A DNA stretch of 64,000 nucleotides from contig JADLZK010008224.1 of NCBI GenBank assembly GCA_015847255.1, positions 744,001 to 808,000 of the forward strand, written 5' to 3'. Source of the stretch: Hyparrhenia diplandra (Eukaryota; Streptophyta; Magnoliopsida; Poales; Poaceae). A program made the position numbers and the translations under genes. Below the pieces are notes generated by a model that saw only the letters and a program-made list of their open reading frames with translations, was not told the origin of the DNA and ran no database searches. Positions 20,232-32,050 of this stretch are shown piece after piece. How positions within the stretch are numbered: the first letter of the stretch is position 1; each line of letters begins with the position of its first letter.

Positions 20232-22417
20232 ATGGCTTCATCCTCCACTTCATCGGCGGTACGGAGCAGATTGCTCTTCGGCTCGCTGGCCTTCACCGAA
20301 GACCGCTTTGAGGAACCCGCCGGAGCCACCTTCCTTCGCCGGTGCGCGAGGTGGCGGCGCCACGGCCGGGTGCGGGGACGCAGCCGAAGGCCGTGGTTGG
20401 CGCACTGCCGGGATTCGACTTCGCGCCAAAGAAGTCCCATCCACGCCGCGGGCGGACCATTTCTTCGCCGCCATCTCGCGTGTGCTTCCGCACATCCTGG
20501 GGCCCCGAGCCGACCAGGACCTCTTCGCGACGTCACCTTCTCCGTTGCCAACGTCGTCCCTCTAGTTCGCAGCGGCAGCCCCCTGTCTTGCGACGAGTTC
20601 ATGGCGCCCCTACGCCAAGATGTACCCGGACGGGCAGCCCAACCCGTCGCGTTCCTCGAAAGCACGAGCCTCAGGCGACCGGATGACCAGGGACTCAAGG
20701 CCGCCATGGGCAGCTTGAGCCCGGGAGCCACGGACCCCAACGCCGCTGCTTCATGTGCCAAACCCCGAGGGGGCCGTGCACGGCGTCGGCGAGCGGCTCC
20801 GAGTCACGCTCCGAGCCTGCCGCACGCCGCCGCCGAGGACGGCGTCCCAAGCAGGTCGACGCCCCGGCTCCGGGAGCCTCGGACGAGTACCGGGCCAAGA
20901 ACATCGAGCGGGAGAGGGAGGCGCCCGCCGTTGAAGCGAGCGCAGCCGAGCTCGAGCCGGGAAGCTCACCGCCGCATCGCCAACGATGACGGGAAGGAGA
21001 CGACCTCCCACCGATCTTGGACGGGCATCCTAACCTTGCCATCGCCTCTCTGCTCCTATGATGCTGCCCCGAGCCCGAGACCCCGAGGCGAAAAGGGTCC
21101 ACCGGCAGCTCAAGACGCTGCTTTCGAGCACGCCGCCATGCAGCGGGGCGGAGAGCTTGGCCTCCCACCGGGAGGCACCGGGGAGGGCCACGAGGCGTCC
21201 TCAAACCGAGGCCCACCCCCGTGACAACGCTCCACACGTCCACGTACGCTGGCGGGTAGGCGAACCGCGACGCCGACGGGACACGCTTACCGCCCGGCAA
21301 AGCTAAAGCCGAGGAGGCGACGGACGCCCGGCAAGCGGGACCACCGTGACGACGGTCGATGCCCACGGCGACGCCACGCCGCTACTACAGCGGGAAGCCA
21401 GGAGGTTGCTACGATAGTGAGGAGGACCGTAGCAGGAGCCCGACCGGACGGGAGGAGGCCCGGGGGTGTTCGGATCCGGGTCCACGACGCCGCGTTCCCC
21501 CCACGCTTTCGAGCTCCCACCTCCGTGCGAAGTACAACGGGGAGACGGACCCCCAGTGTATGGCTTGAGGACAACCGCCTCGCCTGCCGTGCGGGCGGGG
21601 CGGAGAACGACCTCTTCATCATCCGCAACCTCCTCTCGTACCTCCGGGATACAGCTTGCTCGTGGTCGGAGCATCCGCCTCGCTGGACGGATCAATGGTC
21701 GGGCGCGACCTCCATGACGTCTTTGTCGGGAACTTCCGGGGGGGACCTACTCCGGCCCCAGCAATGCATGGGACCTTCACACATGCAAGCGTAAGAAGGG
21801 CGAGAGCTTGCACGACCACATCCGGTGCTTCTCCAAGCTCACGCAACAAGCTCACCAATGCCACGGATGCGAGATCATCACGGCGTTCACCTTCAGCACC
21901 ACCGCGAGACCCTCATCCGCGAGCTCGGCGTCCACCAATGCCACAGTGCGGAGATCATCACGGCGTTCACCTTGGCACCACCGCGAGACCCTCATCCGCG
22001 ACCAAGACCGTCAAAGAGCTCCTCGACCTCGCCACCAACCACGCCGGGAGAGGAGGCCGCCTCTCGTGGTCTTGCACGGCTCCTCCGGGAAGGGCAAGGA
22101 CAAGGTCACGGACGAGGACGTGGCGGGTCTCGCATCACGCCCGGGAAGAAGAGCAAGAACAAGCGCCACCGTAACGACGACGACTTCATGGCGGTGGCCG
22201 ACAAGAAGAAGGCGGGGCGGGAAGGCGGCCAAGCCGAACGCCCCAAAGAACTACTTCGAGAAGATGCTCAAGCGCCCCTGCCCCAACCACGAGGGACCAG
22301 TCAAGCACAAGATGAAGGAATGCAACCTCATGAAGAAGTTCATGTCCCAAGCACTCGGCGGGGCAGGGCGCGCCCGATGAGCAGGACCGCGACGAGGTCG
22401 GAGACCAGGTGGGCGAC
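20232..22417 (+). pseudogene. G1 Gag
   Basis: A first ATG lies at 20232 (MASSSTSSAVRS). The N-terminal part is GC-rich, low-complexity Arg/Ala/Pro coding open in several frames. The capsid-like domain is visible near 21565-21860: LEDNRLACRAGGAENDLFI and FIIRNLLSYLRDTACSW, then a region with SWNXX-type residues in another frame, as in Tat-lineage Gag. A basic C-terminal part (about 22080-22380, many Lys/Arg) precedes the protease region. Frames change several times, and the coding region is then cut by a copia-type solo LTR at 22418. Gag would package element RNA; this copy is inactive. There is also a local duplication, ccaatgccac...gcgttcacctt, at 21855-21895 and 21932-21972. Confidence 0.72.
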
Positions 22418-24143
22418 TCGAAATCTCATGTTTGGTTTTGGAAATTGATGACACACTTGTGGACTAATCCTTGCTCTAAGTGTGTTACTTAAGAAAGGAT
22501 TAGGTGGATGACAAGGAGCATGATGATCATGAACATGGACAAAGATGGTGGACATGATGGATCGTCAAGCTCGGTGATCGGCTTGAGAGGAACCCGAGAT
22601 CAAGGCAAAGGTATCTTGATAGGGTTTTCCTTTCGGTGATCAAGACACGATAGAGCGTGTGATCACATTATAGGATAGATAGCCGACTATCAAGAGGGAA
22701 TGCCGCGACAATCCTTGCATGAAGTGCTTCTAGGTCCAATTGACTTGCATATTGCATTTAGGACATGAGAGCACTAACTTCGATCTTGCCTAACATCTCG
22801 ATCGCTAACATTGGTGATAACGTGGTCATCTTGACGTGTTGGCAACCCATGGCAAGAGGCGAAGCATGTTTGAAGCAAAGAGCAAAGCGTAAGATGAAGA
22901 TTTGCCGTTGACAGGCGACGAACGCCGAAGTGTGACCGGACGCACTCACCGGTGGCTCCGGTGGGTGCGCTCGGCGATACCGCAGGCTGATTCCACCCAC
23001 GCGTCGACCGGAAGCTGGGCCCGAAGCTTCCGGTGCTGACCGGAAGCGTCGACGGACGCGTGGAGGAAGCCGTTGGGCGTGGGCCCGAGCCTTGTCTGTT
23101 GTGACCGGAGGCGAGTGACCGGACTCGCGACCGGACCCGCTGGGTGGTTCCGGTCGGTGTGTCCGGTCACCCCGCAGAGAGCAAATTTTTTGGAGCAACG
23201 GCTCCATTTCGAGAGGAGCCCTATATATACTTAGATGGCCGGTTCATGGGACTCTCTCTTGCACATTTGAACACTCTAACTTGCTAGTGAGCTTGTGAGA
23301 CTCCTCTCCACTCATCTCCTCATCACTAATTCGGATTCTTGGTGAGATTGAGAGAGATAGAAGTGCATTGGTTGCATTGGTTGCATTTAGAAGCACTTCA
23401 TCCTTGGAGAAGCCGCAGGATTCTTGTTATCTTGGGAATTTGCCCGGTTCCCTAGTGGCTTGGAGCAAGAGGCAGTGTTGAGCTCAAGTGGAGCTTGTTT
23501 GAGGCCACACCGGTGGTGATTGTGAGGGGTCGTTCCTTACCCCGCGGGAGATTCGCGAAAAGGAGCACTAGTGGATTGCTCGTGGCTTGTTGGACCCTCT
23601 CTTGTGATCGTTTGCTTCGGCGCCCATAGGGGTTTTGGCACCGGCCATTAAGCTTAGCACATGTCAAGTGAGTGTGTCGCCACAACGAGGACTTAGCATG
23701 CCGGCAAGCACGTGAACCTCGGAAAAAAATCATCGTGTCACTTGTTCTTGCTCGTTGGAGATTTCTTGGTGATCACGGTGATTGGCTACAACCTCGACAC
23801 TACACCGGTGGTATTGTATCCTAGCACCTCTTGCATTACTTTCGTAGTATATCTTGTTAGGGTGCTTAGTGTTGTGTAGCTTGTGTAGTTAGCTTAGCCT
23901 TGTTAGCTCCTAGTGGTAGAATTAGTTAGTATTTCTTGTCCACCTAGGAGTAACTTAGCAACCTAGCCATTGCTTGTGATTAGAGACATTAGAATTGCTA
24001 GAATTGCGAGGAGGCTTGCTTAATTAGTTTGAAGCATTTGCTTATTCGCTACGCCGTCTTATTTACTAACCGCCTTGCTTAGTGTTGTTTGTAGAATTTT
24101 TAATAGGCTATTCACCCCCCCCTCTAGCCATTAGGACCTTTCA
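22418..24143 (+). mobile_element. Copia-type (SIRE-like) solo LTR in G1 gag-pol
   Basis: A perfect 5-bp duplication GCGAC (22413-22417 and 24144-24148) defines the insert. It begins tcgaaatctcatgtttggtt (normally TG at the start) and ends ggacctttca after a run of C, a form typical of SIRE/Maximus-type copia LTRs. A TATA motif (ctatatatac) is at 23221-23230. It is 1726 bp with no coding region, so it is a solo LTR. The palindromic tandem stretch at 22920-23170 is rich in 'ccggtc' and 'gaccgg' motifs. Confidence 0.85.
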
Positions 24144-24148
24144 GCGAC

Positions 24149-24730
24149 AAGGACGTCTACTTCAAGGGCGGCACGGTCAACGTGGCCTTCGGGGGGCCAT
24201 TCGCATACGAGTCCAAGCATCGCCGAAGCTCACGTGGTGCGAGGTCCTCTTCACCGAGCCAGCCGCTCCCTCCTACCTCAAGTGGTCGGAGGCGCCCATC
24301 ACCTTCGACGGGGATCGACCACCCCGACCACATTCCACGGCCGGGAGGTTCCCCTCGTCGTCGACCCGATCGTCGGCACCAAGCGCCCCGGCAAGGTGCT
24401 CTTGGACGGCGGCAGCGGCCTCAACCTCCTCTACGTCGACACCCTCGACGCCCTCGGCATCCTGCGAGCTCGCCTCCGACCGTCTTCTCGGATCCGATCC
24501 GCAGCGTGGTCCCGGGGAAGCGGCGCTCCCGCCGGGCGCATCGACCTCCCCGTCACCTTCGGCACACCCGAGCAACTTTTGCAAGGAGGTGCTCACCTTC
24601 GAGGTGCAGCCCTTCGTGAGCGCGCACCATTCGCTGCTGGGCCGGCCGTGCTACGCGAAGTTTATGGCCGTCCCCAACTACACGCACCTTAAGCTCAAGA
24701 TCCCGGGGCCGAAAAGGGGTCATCACTGTT
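24149..24730 (+). pseudogene. G1 protease domain
   Basis: The frame starting at 24234 includes PLVVDPIVGTKRPGKVLLDG and then GSGLNLLYVDTLDALGI (24343-24464). DGGSGLN is the active-site region of Tat-type retrotransposon proteases. Downstream, in another frame, FEVQPFVSAHHSLLGRPCYA and KFMAVPNYTHLKLKIPGP follow (24600-24720), the conserved 'hALLGRPxxAKFMAVPHY' end of the domain. At least one frameshift lies between them. The domain would mature the polyprotein. Confidence 0.8.
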
Positions 24731-25199
24731 AACTCCACCTTTGAGCGTGCGTTCAATCTGCGACAACGAGTCCGCACAAGACGCCGATGCCGTCATCGAG
24801 TCCAAGAAGCTCATCCCCGAGATGCTCGTGTGGGTCCGCGCCGAGGACCTGTGGGAGTGAAGAAGGTCTCGAGCTCGTCCGGGCGAGCTCGGGATGGCAG
24901 CGAGCTCATCCAAGGAGGCCGAGAAGGTCACGGGCACCTTCAAGCGGAGAAGGTCGCCATGGAGGTCACGGCGGATGAGAGGCGCGACTTGTTCGCATCG
25001 GTGCCGAGCTCTCTCCAAAATAGGAAAGCGAGCTCATCGACTTCCTCCGTGCAAACCTCGACGTGTTCACATGGAGACCCGGACATGCCCGGCATACCGA
25101 GGGAAGTCGCCGAGCACTCCTTGAATATCAAGCCCGGCTCTCGGCGGTGAAGCAGCGGCTCCGATGCTTCGACGACGGCGGCGGCGGCAATCACCGAGG
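24731..25199 (+). pseudogene. G1 protease-to-RT linker
   Basis: GC-rich, frameshifted linker between protease and reverse transcriptase. AAKEVTADERRD-like and IEFLRANLDVFTWRPGDMPG-like segments appear in alternating frames (24940-25100), which is what precedes RT in Tat elements. It contains repeated gagctc hexamers. Confidence 0.55.
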
Positions 25200-26420
25200 A
25201 GATAGATAAGCTCTTAGTGGCCAGCTTTGTCAAGGAGGTGTATCATCCCGAGTGGATAGCCAACCCTATACTTGTTAAAAAGAAGAATGGGAAATGGAGG
25301 ATGTGTGTGGATTACACGAGTCTCAACAAGGCATGCCCAAAGGATCCATTTCCTTTACCTCGCATCGACCAAATTGTTGATTCCATCTCCGGGTGTGAAA
25401 CGCGCTGTTTTCTTGATGCTTACTCCGGCTACCACCCGGATCGTGATGAACGAGCTCGATCAGCTCGCCACCTCCTTCATCACTCCCTTTGGCGCGTTCG
25501 CTATGTCACCATGCCTTTTGGGCTAAAAACCGTCGGTGCCACCTTGCGGAGATGTATGCAGAAAGTCTTCAAAGAGCTGCTCGGGAAGCTCGTCGAAGCG
25601 CACGTCGATGCATCATAGTCAAGACAAAATGTACGGGCGAGCTCGTTCTGGCCTCGAGCAAGTTTTCGGCAAACTCCGCGAGTTCGGGGTCAAACTCAAT
25701 CCCGAAGTGCGTTTTTGGAGTCCCATGAGGGAAACTACTTGGCTTTGTCATGTCCGCGCCGCGGCATCGAGGCCAACCCCGAAAAAATTGCTGCCATCAA
25801 GGACATGGGGCCCATCAAAAATATGATAGGGGTACAGCGGCTCACAGGATGCCTCGCTGCCCTTAGCCGGTTCGTTGCACGGCTCGGGGAACGAAGTCTT
25901 TCGCTGTACAAGCTCCTGAAGAAGTCAGAGCGCTTTGCCTGGACCAACGCGGCGTAGGTCGCCCTCGACTCTCAAGGAACTCTTGGCCAACCCGCCCGTG
26001 CTAACCGCACCAATGCCCGATGAGCCCATGCTGCTCTACATCACGGCGACCTCGCAAGTCGTGAGCTCGGTACTCGTGGTCGAGCGCGAAGAGGAGGGAC
26101 ACGCGCTCCGCGTGTAGCGCCCCGGCCCACTTCATCGACGAAGTCCCTCTCGACACCAAGACCCGGTACTGGGCAGATCCGTAAGCTCGCATATGCTCGC
26201 GATCACCGCGCGGCGCAAGCTCCGCCACTACTTCAACGTGCATCCGGTCACCGTCATCACCAAGTACCCTCTCGGCGAGGTCATCCGTAGCCCCGAGGCC
26301 ACGGGCCGCATCGCCAAGTGGGCTTTCGAACCGATGGGATCGACATCTCATACGCACCGAGGGAAGCCATCAAGTCCCAGGTCCTCCCCGACTTCATAGC
26401 CGAGTGGACCGAGACACAGC
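25200..26420 (+). pseudogene. G1 reverse transcriptase
   Basis: 25217-25420 encodes VKEVYHPEWIANPILVKKKN and VDYTSLNKACPKDPFPLPRI, the N-terminal RT motifs of Tat-type gypsy elements; PFGLK(T) lies at about 25513-25530. The catalytic YxDD position is at 25601-25613. It reads HVD and then loses a base, so the second Asp is destroyed here. The thumb and connection follow in shifted frames (IEANPEKIAAIKDMGPIKN, 25763-25819; LTGCLAALSRFVARLGERSL nearby). The enzyme would copy element RNA into cDNA. This copy is inactive because of the broken catalytic motif and multiple shifts. Confidence 0.82.
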
Positions 26421-26840
26421 TTCCTCCAAAGCCGGACAACGAGGAGTACTGGGTCCTCTACTTCGACGGCTCGGTAAAGAAGTTTGGCGTGGGGGCTGGG
26501 CTGGTTTTCGTCTCTCCGCACAAAGTGCGCATAAGGTATTCGATCCGCCTCCATTTCCCAAAGATCCAACAACGTTGCCCGAGTCACGAGGCCCCGGTGA
26601 ACGGATTGCGCGACGCGATCGAGCTCGGCATCAAGCGGCTCAAGTCCGGACGACTCCGAGCTCATCGCCAACCAGGTCATGAAGGAGGTCAATCACAATT
26701 CAACCCCAAGATGATCGCAGCATCGTCGAAAAACGCGCGAGCTTGAGGAACACTTCCACGGCCTCGAGCTCAACCACATCTCCCGCCAAGACAATGGCGA
26801 TGCCGACGTCCTCGCCAAGCTCGCGTCCGATCAGAAGCAA
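26421..26840 (+). pseudogene. G1 RNase H domain
   Basis: NEEYWVLYFDGSVKKFGVGA (26439-26498) contains the first catalytic Asp in the YFDGS motif of Tat-type RNase H, followed by GLVFVSPHKVRIRYSIRLHF. A later HISRQDNGDADVLAKLAS (26776-26826) carries the conserved N-x-x-AD-LAKLAS end. Frames shift between these segments. RNase H would degrade the RNA strand during reverse transcription. Confidence 0.75.
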
Positions 26841-27339
26841 GTACCTCCCGGTATTCGCCCACGACCAATGCTCCCCCTCGATCCGACTCGAGGATGAGGC
26901 CTCGAGCTCACAAGACGATCTTGCCAAGACCCCCTTCATGCCATCCCCCGATGAGACCGAGCCCCTCCACGAGCTCGAGCTCGGCGATGGAGTCGACGCG
27001 GTCGAGACAAGGATCCTCGCCATCCCAGTAACCAAGGGCCCCTAAGCCCGACCGGGCGAGTCCCCATCCCGGGATCGGCTCAAGGAAGGCAAGCTACCCG
27101 CAGGCAAGGAGGAGGCTAGATGCGTCACTCGCCGCACCAAGTCATACGTCCTCATCGAAAAGCGAAGCACCGATGCGGCGATCCGAATCCTCCAGCCACT
27201 GCATCACGTTCGAGGAAGGAGAGGAGCTCGTGAAGGAGATCCACGCGGGGAGTGCGGGCATCACGCTGCCCCGCGAGCCGGGGTAGGCAAGGCCTTCGGG
27301 CAGGGCTTCTACCGGGTCGACGACCATCGCCGTTGCCAA
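26841..27339 (+). pseudogene. G1 RNase H-to-integrase linker
   Basis: GC-rich, frameshifted coding remnant between RNase H and integrase. It includes an acidic stretch (26900-27000, rich in Asp/Glu/Leu) and the zinc-binding N-terminal part of integrase in broken frames (about 27200-27370). No separate gene is supported. Confidence 0.5.
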
Positions 27340-28288
27340 CCGATCGTGCGCCACCGCAGGGGTGCCAGTTCTTCTGCACGCACCACCTCCCGGCACAAGC
27401 CCTCCAGACCATCCCGATCACCTCGCCCTTCGCAGTCTGGGGTCTCGACATGGTGGGACCGTTCACGAGGTCACCCGAGGGCTACACCCACTTGCTCATC
27501 GCCATCGACAAGTTCACCAAGTGGATCGAGGTCATGCCTATCGTGCGCACGAGGTCCCAGGAGACAGTCAAGTTCTTCACCGGCATCATCCACCGCCCGG
27601 GGTCCCGAACTCGATCATCACCGACAACGGCACCAACTTCACGGGCAGATCTTCCTCGACTTCTGTGACGACAATGGCATCCGAAAGCTGATCGGGCGGC
27701 GGTCGGCCACCCCATGACCAACGGGCAGGTTGAGCGGGCTAACGGCATGATCCCGCAAGGCCTCAAGCCGCGCATCTTCTAGCGGCTCAAGAAATACGGC
27801 GGCCGGTGGTTTACCGAGCCCCCGGCCGCCGTGTGGAGCCTTAGGACCACGCCGAGCGAGCCACCGGGTGCACGCCTTTCTTCCTCATCTTCGATCCAAA
27901 GTCGTGCTTCCCACCGACCTCGGGTACGGGCGACCGCAAGTTCGCCGCATAACGACGCAAACCAAGCGGCCGCCTCGAGGACACGGTGGATCAGCCAAGA
28001 AGCTCGCGAGGTCACGCCCTCCACTCGGCCCAAGTACCGGCCGAGCCACTGGGCCGCTACCACGACCGTCACATACGAGGCCGAGCTTTCTGCATCGGCG
28101 ACCAAGTACTACGACGGGTTGAGCACGAAAGGACCGCCACAAGCTCGGCACCGTGGGAAGGCCCGTTCACCATCGACCAAGTCCTGCGGCCGAGCTCATA
28201 CAAGATCAAGGATGTTAGGGGCCGAGTGCTCGCCAAAGCACGGAACATCGAACGACTCACGCCGCTTTTACCCTTGAATGTACCGTAA
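27340..28288 (+). pseudogene. G1 integrase
   Basis: 27410-27560 encodes TIPITSPFAVWGLDMVGPFT and then YTHLLIAIDKFTKWIEV, the start of the rve integrase core with the first catalytic Asp (GLDMVGP). The second Asp lies in IITDNGTNFTG (27615-27648) in another frame. The catalytic Glu is in NGQVERANG (27720-27746) in a third arrangement. The C-terminal part (DLVLRRVEH-like, then RPSSYKIKDVRGRVLAKARN) runs to the stop TAA at 28286-28288. An AATAAA polyadenylation motif follows at 28308. All three acidic residues survive, but frameshifts abolish the product. Confidence 0.82.
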
Positions 28289-28725
28289 ACTACCGTTATG
28301 AGTTTGAATAAAAGTACACCTCGATTCGATGCAACACCCGCTTTTACGAGCTCTTTTTGCAACAACGAGCTCGAGCTCTAAGCCAGGCTTACGAGCTCCG
28401 TTAAGGCCGCGTTCGAGCCACTCGGCCTTCATCGTTTTCTTTCCTTAACCCGCGCAGGTTGTTAAGTGTTCGAAGTTCGAGGTTGCCAACGTAAGGCATG
28501 GCGCGATCGCCAAACGACCTCCCGCGCCCCGCGCCGTGAGAGGAACGGCCCGCCATTTGTTCTATCGGCACGAGCTCGAGTTTGAACAACTTGACAAAAC
28601 GCACAAGGATAGAAAGAAAACGACTTCTTTATATAACTTAAACGATTCAAGTTATATTACACTTGCCCGACCTCGGGACTTCAGAGTCTATACAAATAAA
28701 GGAGGCCACACCTCGACCGACTGAT
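28289..28725. other. G1 convergent 3' region between pol and the antisense gene
   Basis: Non-coding spacer where plus-strand pol ends (28288) and the minus-strand antisense gene ends (stop at 28726-28728). It has an AATAAA motif (28308) and an inverted repeat TATAACTT / AAGTTATA around 28632-28658 that could form a hairpin. Confidence 0.55.
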
Positions 28726-31700
28726 CTAGCTATTCTGCGGCAGCGCGTCCTCCTCCGTAGGGGCATCCCGGCTCCTTCATCGGTGGGGGCTTCAAGAACC
28801 CGGGTCTCCTCCACCACGAGGTCGAAGAGCTTGCCGGCAAGAACCTCCCTCGGCTTCATCCTTCGTGATCACGCACTCGCACGCCACGATGAATCTCGGG
28901 TCCGGCCGGCCCTTGCCGACGGTGACTTTGTCAAACTTGGGGTAATGCGCGAGCACGACCCCCATCACCTTACACGACGACTCGGGCCATCTCCCTCACC
29001 CACTACGGAATGAGAAGAAGACGACGACCGGCTCCGCCCGCCGGCCCGACCTCGAGCACGCCGCAGCACGGCCCGGACGTCGAGGAGGAGGTTCTCCCGC
29101 TCCCACCTCCGGGTCGCCGCATTGGCCCGGCCTCCGCGCGGCTGCGGAAAGGTCTCGACCTCGCGAGCTCGAGCGCCCGGCCCCCTTGTCCTCTCCTCCT
29201 ACAGCGTGAGCTCCTTCGCGTCATAGCGCACCATCCTTGGTTTTGCAGCCGCACCGCGCCCGCCGTAGGAGGTGTCGAGGGCCCCGAGCTTGCGCCGCTT
29301 ATCGCGCCGCGCCCGATCCAAGGTCAGCGCGGTGAGCCTTCGACAGAAACAAAAGGTGAGGACTACCTGCTTACTCGATAAAGCGGAGATAAGTCCCTGT
29401 TGGTCGCCGGCCAGCGACCAACTCTCCGTCTCGAGCCTCTCCCGCTCCGCCTCCGAAGCCCCGATATTCGACCGTCAACTGGGCGGCTTCGCGATCATAG
29501 ACTAAGCCGACGAGGCCATCAAACTTGCTACTCGTAAAGAAGATGACCAAGGAAAGGAGAGCTTGGAAGAAGGACTTACAGAGCAGTTTGCACTCACGCT
29601 CCTCAAGCACCTTCTCGGTGGTCTCCATCTTCCACTGGAGTACGGTGACCCGTTGCGCGGGTTGAGAGCCGGAGCTCGTTAGGCTCCAGCGCGCTGTGGA
29701 GCCCGGCAAGGTCTTCCTCCAGCTCCCCACGCCGCCGATGGTGGGCGGCGTCAATGTCCTCCAAGCGCTTGGTCGCGGCCTCCTCAGCTTGGTGCATGGC
29801 GACCTTGCGGGTCACTCGCGCCGAGCTCGCCCGTCCCCGCCCGACCTCCTCCGCGACCTTGGAGCCCGGGTCCCGGAAGAACCTCACCCCGACGAGGGCC
29901 TCCCCGAAGCCGGGACTAGAGTCCACGGCCCCGAAGGAGCCGCCGAGCGCTCCCGGGCCGAGACCGCGTCCTCGAGGTTCCCACCAGCGATGACCGATGA
30001 CAAGCTCAAAACGTAAAGTTAGCCATTTGAACAATGATGCGTGCACAACAAGAAGCTAGACGAAAACCACTTACCACTGGGGCATTCCGGAGGCTCCCCG
30101 CGGATAGCGCCCGGCCGACGAGCTCTTCGCGACGATTCGCCGCCCCTCGTCAACTCGTCAACCATCCCCAACGCCCCCGCCATCTCCGCCTCGGTGGTGG
30201 CCGGCTCGATCCCGCGCCGGTGCTCCAGCCCCACCATCCCGGGCGCCGCCGCAGCCCGCAGCCACCGCCGATGACGATGACATGGGCTCCCTGGAGTCCT
30301 CCGTCGTTGCCGCCGGCCGCCGCCACCACGGTGGTGGTGGCACGAGGCGGTGCCAAGCTCAAGCTCGGCGCCGCGCTATCTTCGCCGCCCACCCGCTTGA
30401 ACGGACTCCAAAACGACTCGACGGCGCCCTTCGCCCCCCGGTGAGGGACCACCTGGAGCCCGCACCCGCCTCGCTCGCCGCGAGCTCGGGCGCCGTGAAC
30501 GCCGCCGCGCCCGGAGCTCTCGGAGGCTCGGGGGGACCCCCTGGCGTCGCGGCTGGGAGCAACGGGAGGATCGCGCCCGCTGGCCTCTGGCCCGCCCCCC
30601 GATCCGCCCCCCTCGCCCGACACTAGGGGGCGTTGCCGGAAGGATCCGAGAGAGAAGCGGGAGCGACTTGGATCGGCTGCGAGCCGGCTCCGCCTCCGCA
30701 GCCTCTTCACGGATGAGCCTCAAGAGGAGCAGCCGGCCCGGCCCGCGATCACGGCAATAAGCAAAACATTAGCAAACCCAATCACGACGAAGCACAAAGT
30801 CAAGGGGGCGGAAATCCGGCTTACCCGGTCGTGGTATGCCTCGGCTTTGGCGTTGTTTTCTTCAGCCATGACGCCAACACCCCGCGCAGAGGGGTTCCGC
30901 ATTCGGCCATGCGAGTCGCGGCAGTCCCGGCCGGGCGGCGGCCGCCCGGGTCCCTCGCGAGGCGGCGGCGCCGCCTCGGCCGGCGGTGGTAGGAGCACGA
31001 GCCTCGTCGGTGGAGGGTGCCACCCCACCGGAGCTCGTAGAGTCGAGGACGGAGAGCGGGACCCCCCGAACTCGCGGGTCGCGCCGCCTGAGCCGAACTG
31101 CGCGAGACGCCGGCGCCACGAGCTCGGTGGGCGGGTCCTCGATCACCCGTCGGTCATCGCTTCGTTGAGCCGCCTCGCGCCCGACACCGCCGCCGGGGCG
31201 CCCACTAACGCCGCGATCACGGATCCCCATGTGGCGGCGGGCGTGAGACGGGAAGGTCGATGGCGCCCACCGCACCATAAGGACGAAAAGAGGAGTCGGT
31301 GGCAAAACATGGACAACGAAGTCGAGAGAGGAAATAACAAGCTTACCGGGTTCCTTTTGATCGGCGCGGCAAAGAGTTCGGGATCGCCGTCGGCTGCCTC
31401 GGGAAGTTGACCATTGGATCTGGTTACACACTGGACCCAACGCATGACCTCATGGACCTCAAAGGCCAGCGCCGTCACCGTTCCCTCGAAGGGCTCCTTT
31501 TCCTTCATCATCTCCCACACGCGGAGCACGCGCCTTTGCAGGGGGAGGACTCCTCAGTCTAGTGGTTACCTGGAATTGCACCCAATCCCATGGATAGTTT
31601 GTGGTAGCCCTGGTGGTGACAGCCCTGACGGCCGACGTATTCCACCACGTTCGGGTTGGTGTTTGTAGGACCGTAGTCGGAGCTTCCTAGCCCCCTTCTC

Positions 31701-32050
31701 ATCCCTTTCTGCGGTTAGTGTTCTGATGTCCCAAAATAAATAAACCTTGAAGTATCTTCAATCCTCAGATCAATTAGAGAAGCCTTAGAAACTTTCTCTC
31801 TCTCCCCACAAAAACATATAGTTATCCTTGAATGAATTTATACCTTGATTAGTGCACTTCACGTCCCCGTGGGAAATTGATACCTTGGAATACTCTTGGG
31901 TGAAGGCTACTGATGGTATCTCGGCGCTATGGATTTTTTTACGTGTGCGTTAACAAATACCAACAGTGAGCACGGGGATGCTCCCGGCCTTGGCCAAGTT
32001 CTCCAACATGGTGTTGATCACCATCGATGGCCCCCACAACGCCATCTCGT
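28726..32050 (-). pseudogene. G1 antisense gene (Tat-type aORF), broken
   Basis: Minus-strand gene-like region facing pol. Upstream (minus) is a TATA motif gttataaatt at about 32213-32222. A plausible start at about 32055 reads MALWGPSMVINTMLENLAKA. After the LTR fragment W, coding continues as RVWEMMKEKEPFEGTVTALA (31529 leftward) and VHEVMRWVQCVTRSNG. A conserved-looking exon MAEENNAKAEAYHDR (30868-30824) is followed by GTAAGC, a likely splice donor. Farther on, RRLEDIDAAHHRRRGELEED-like, heptad-friendly sequence (29600-29780) suggests a coiled coil. The end reads DLVVEETRVLEAPTDEGAG and stops near 28726. Antisense genes are known in Tat elements; I do not recognise a named domain in this one. 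Confidence 0.6.
31537..31965 (+). mobile_element. LTR fragment or short solo LTR (W) in the G1 antisense gene
   Basis: Ends GTTAACAAATACCAACA and contains the gataccttggaata...ggtgaaggctac block shared with Y and Z-type LTR 3' ends. The left side begins tgcagggggaggac without a match to a full LTR. It is only 429 bp and is probably internally deleted. A 7-bp direct repeat (CGTGCTC on the minus strand) flanks it with short spacers. Confidence 0.55.

Noticed and set aside
20184..21366. Long open frames (up to 346 codons) on both strands as novel proteins
   Set aside because: GC-rich sequence with few stops gives long frames in several registers; position between the primer site and the Gag core shows it is the Gag N-terminal region.
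28663..30710. Plus-strand open frames opposite the G1 antisense gene
   Set aside because: They are shadow frames of GC-rich minus-strand coding, with low-complexity Arg/Pro/Ser composition and no domain.
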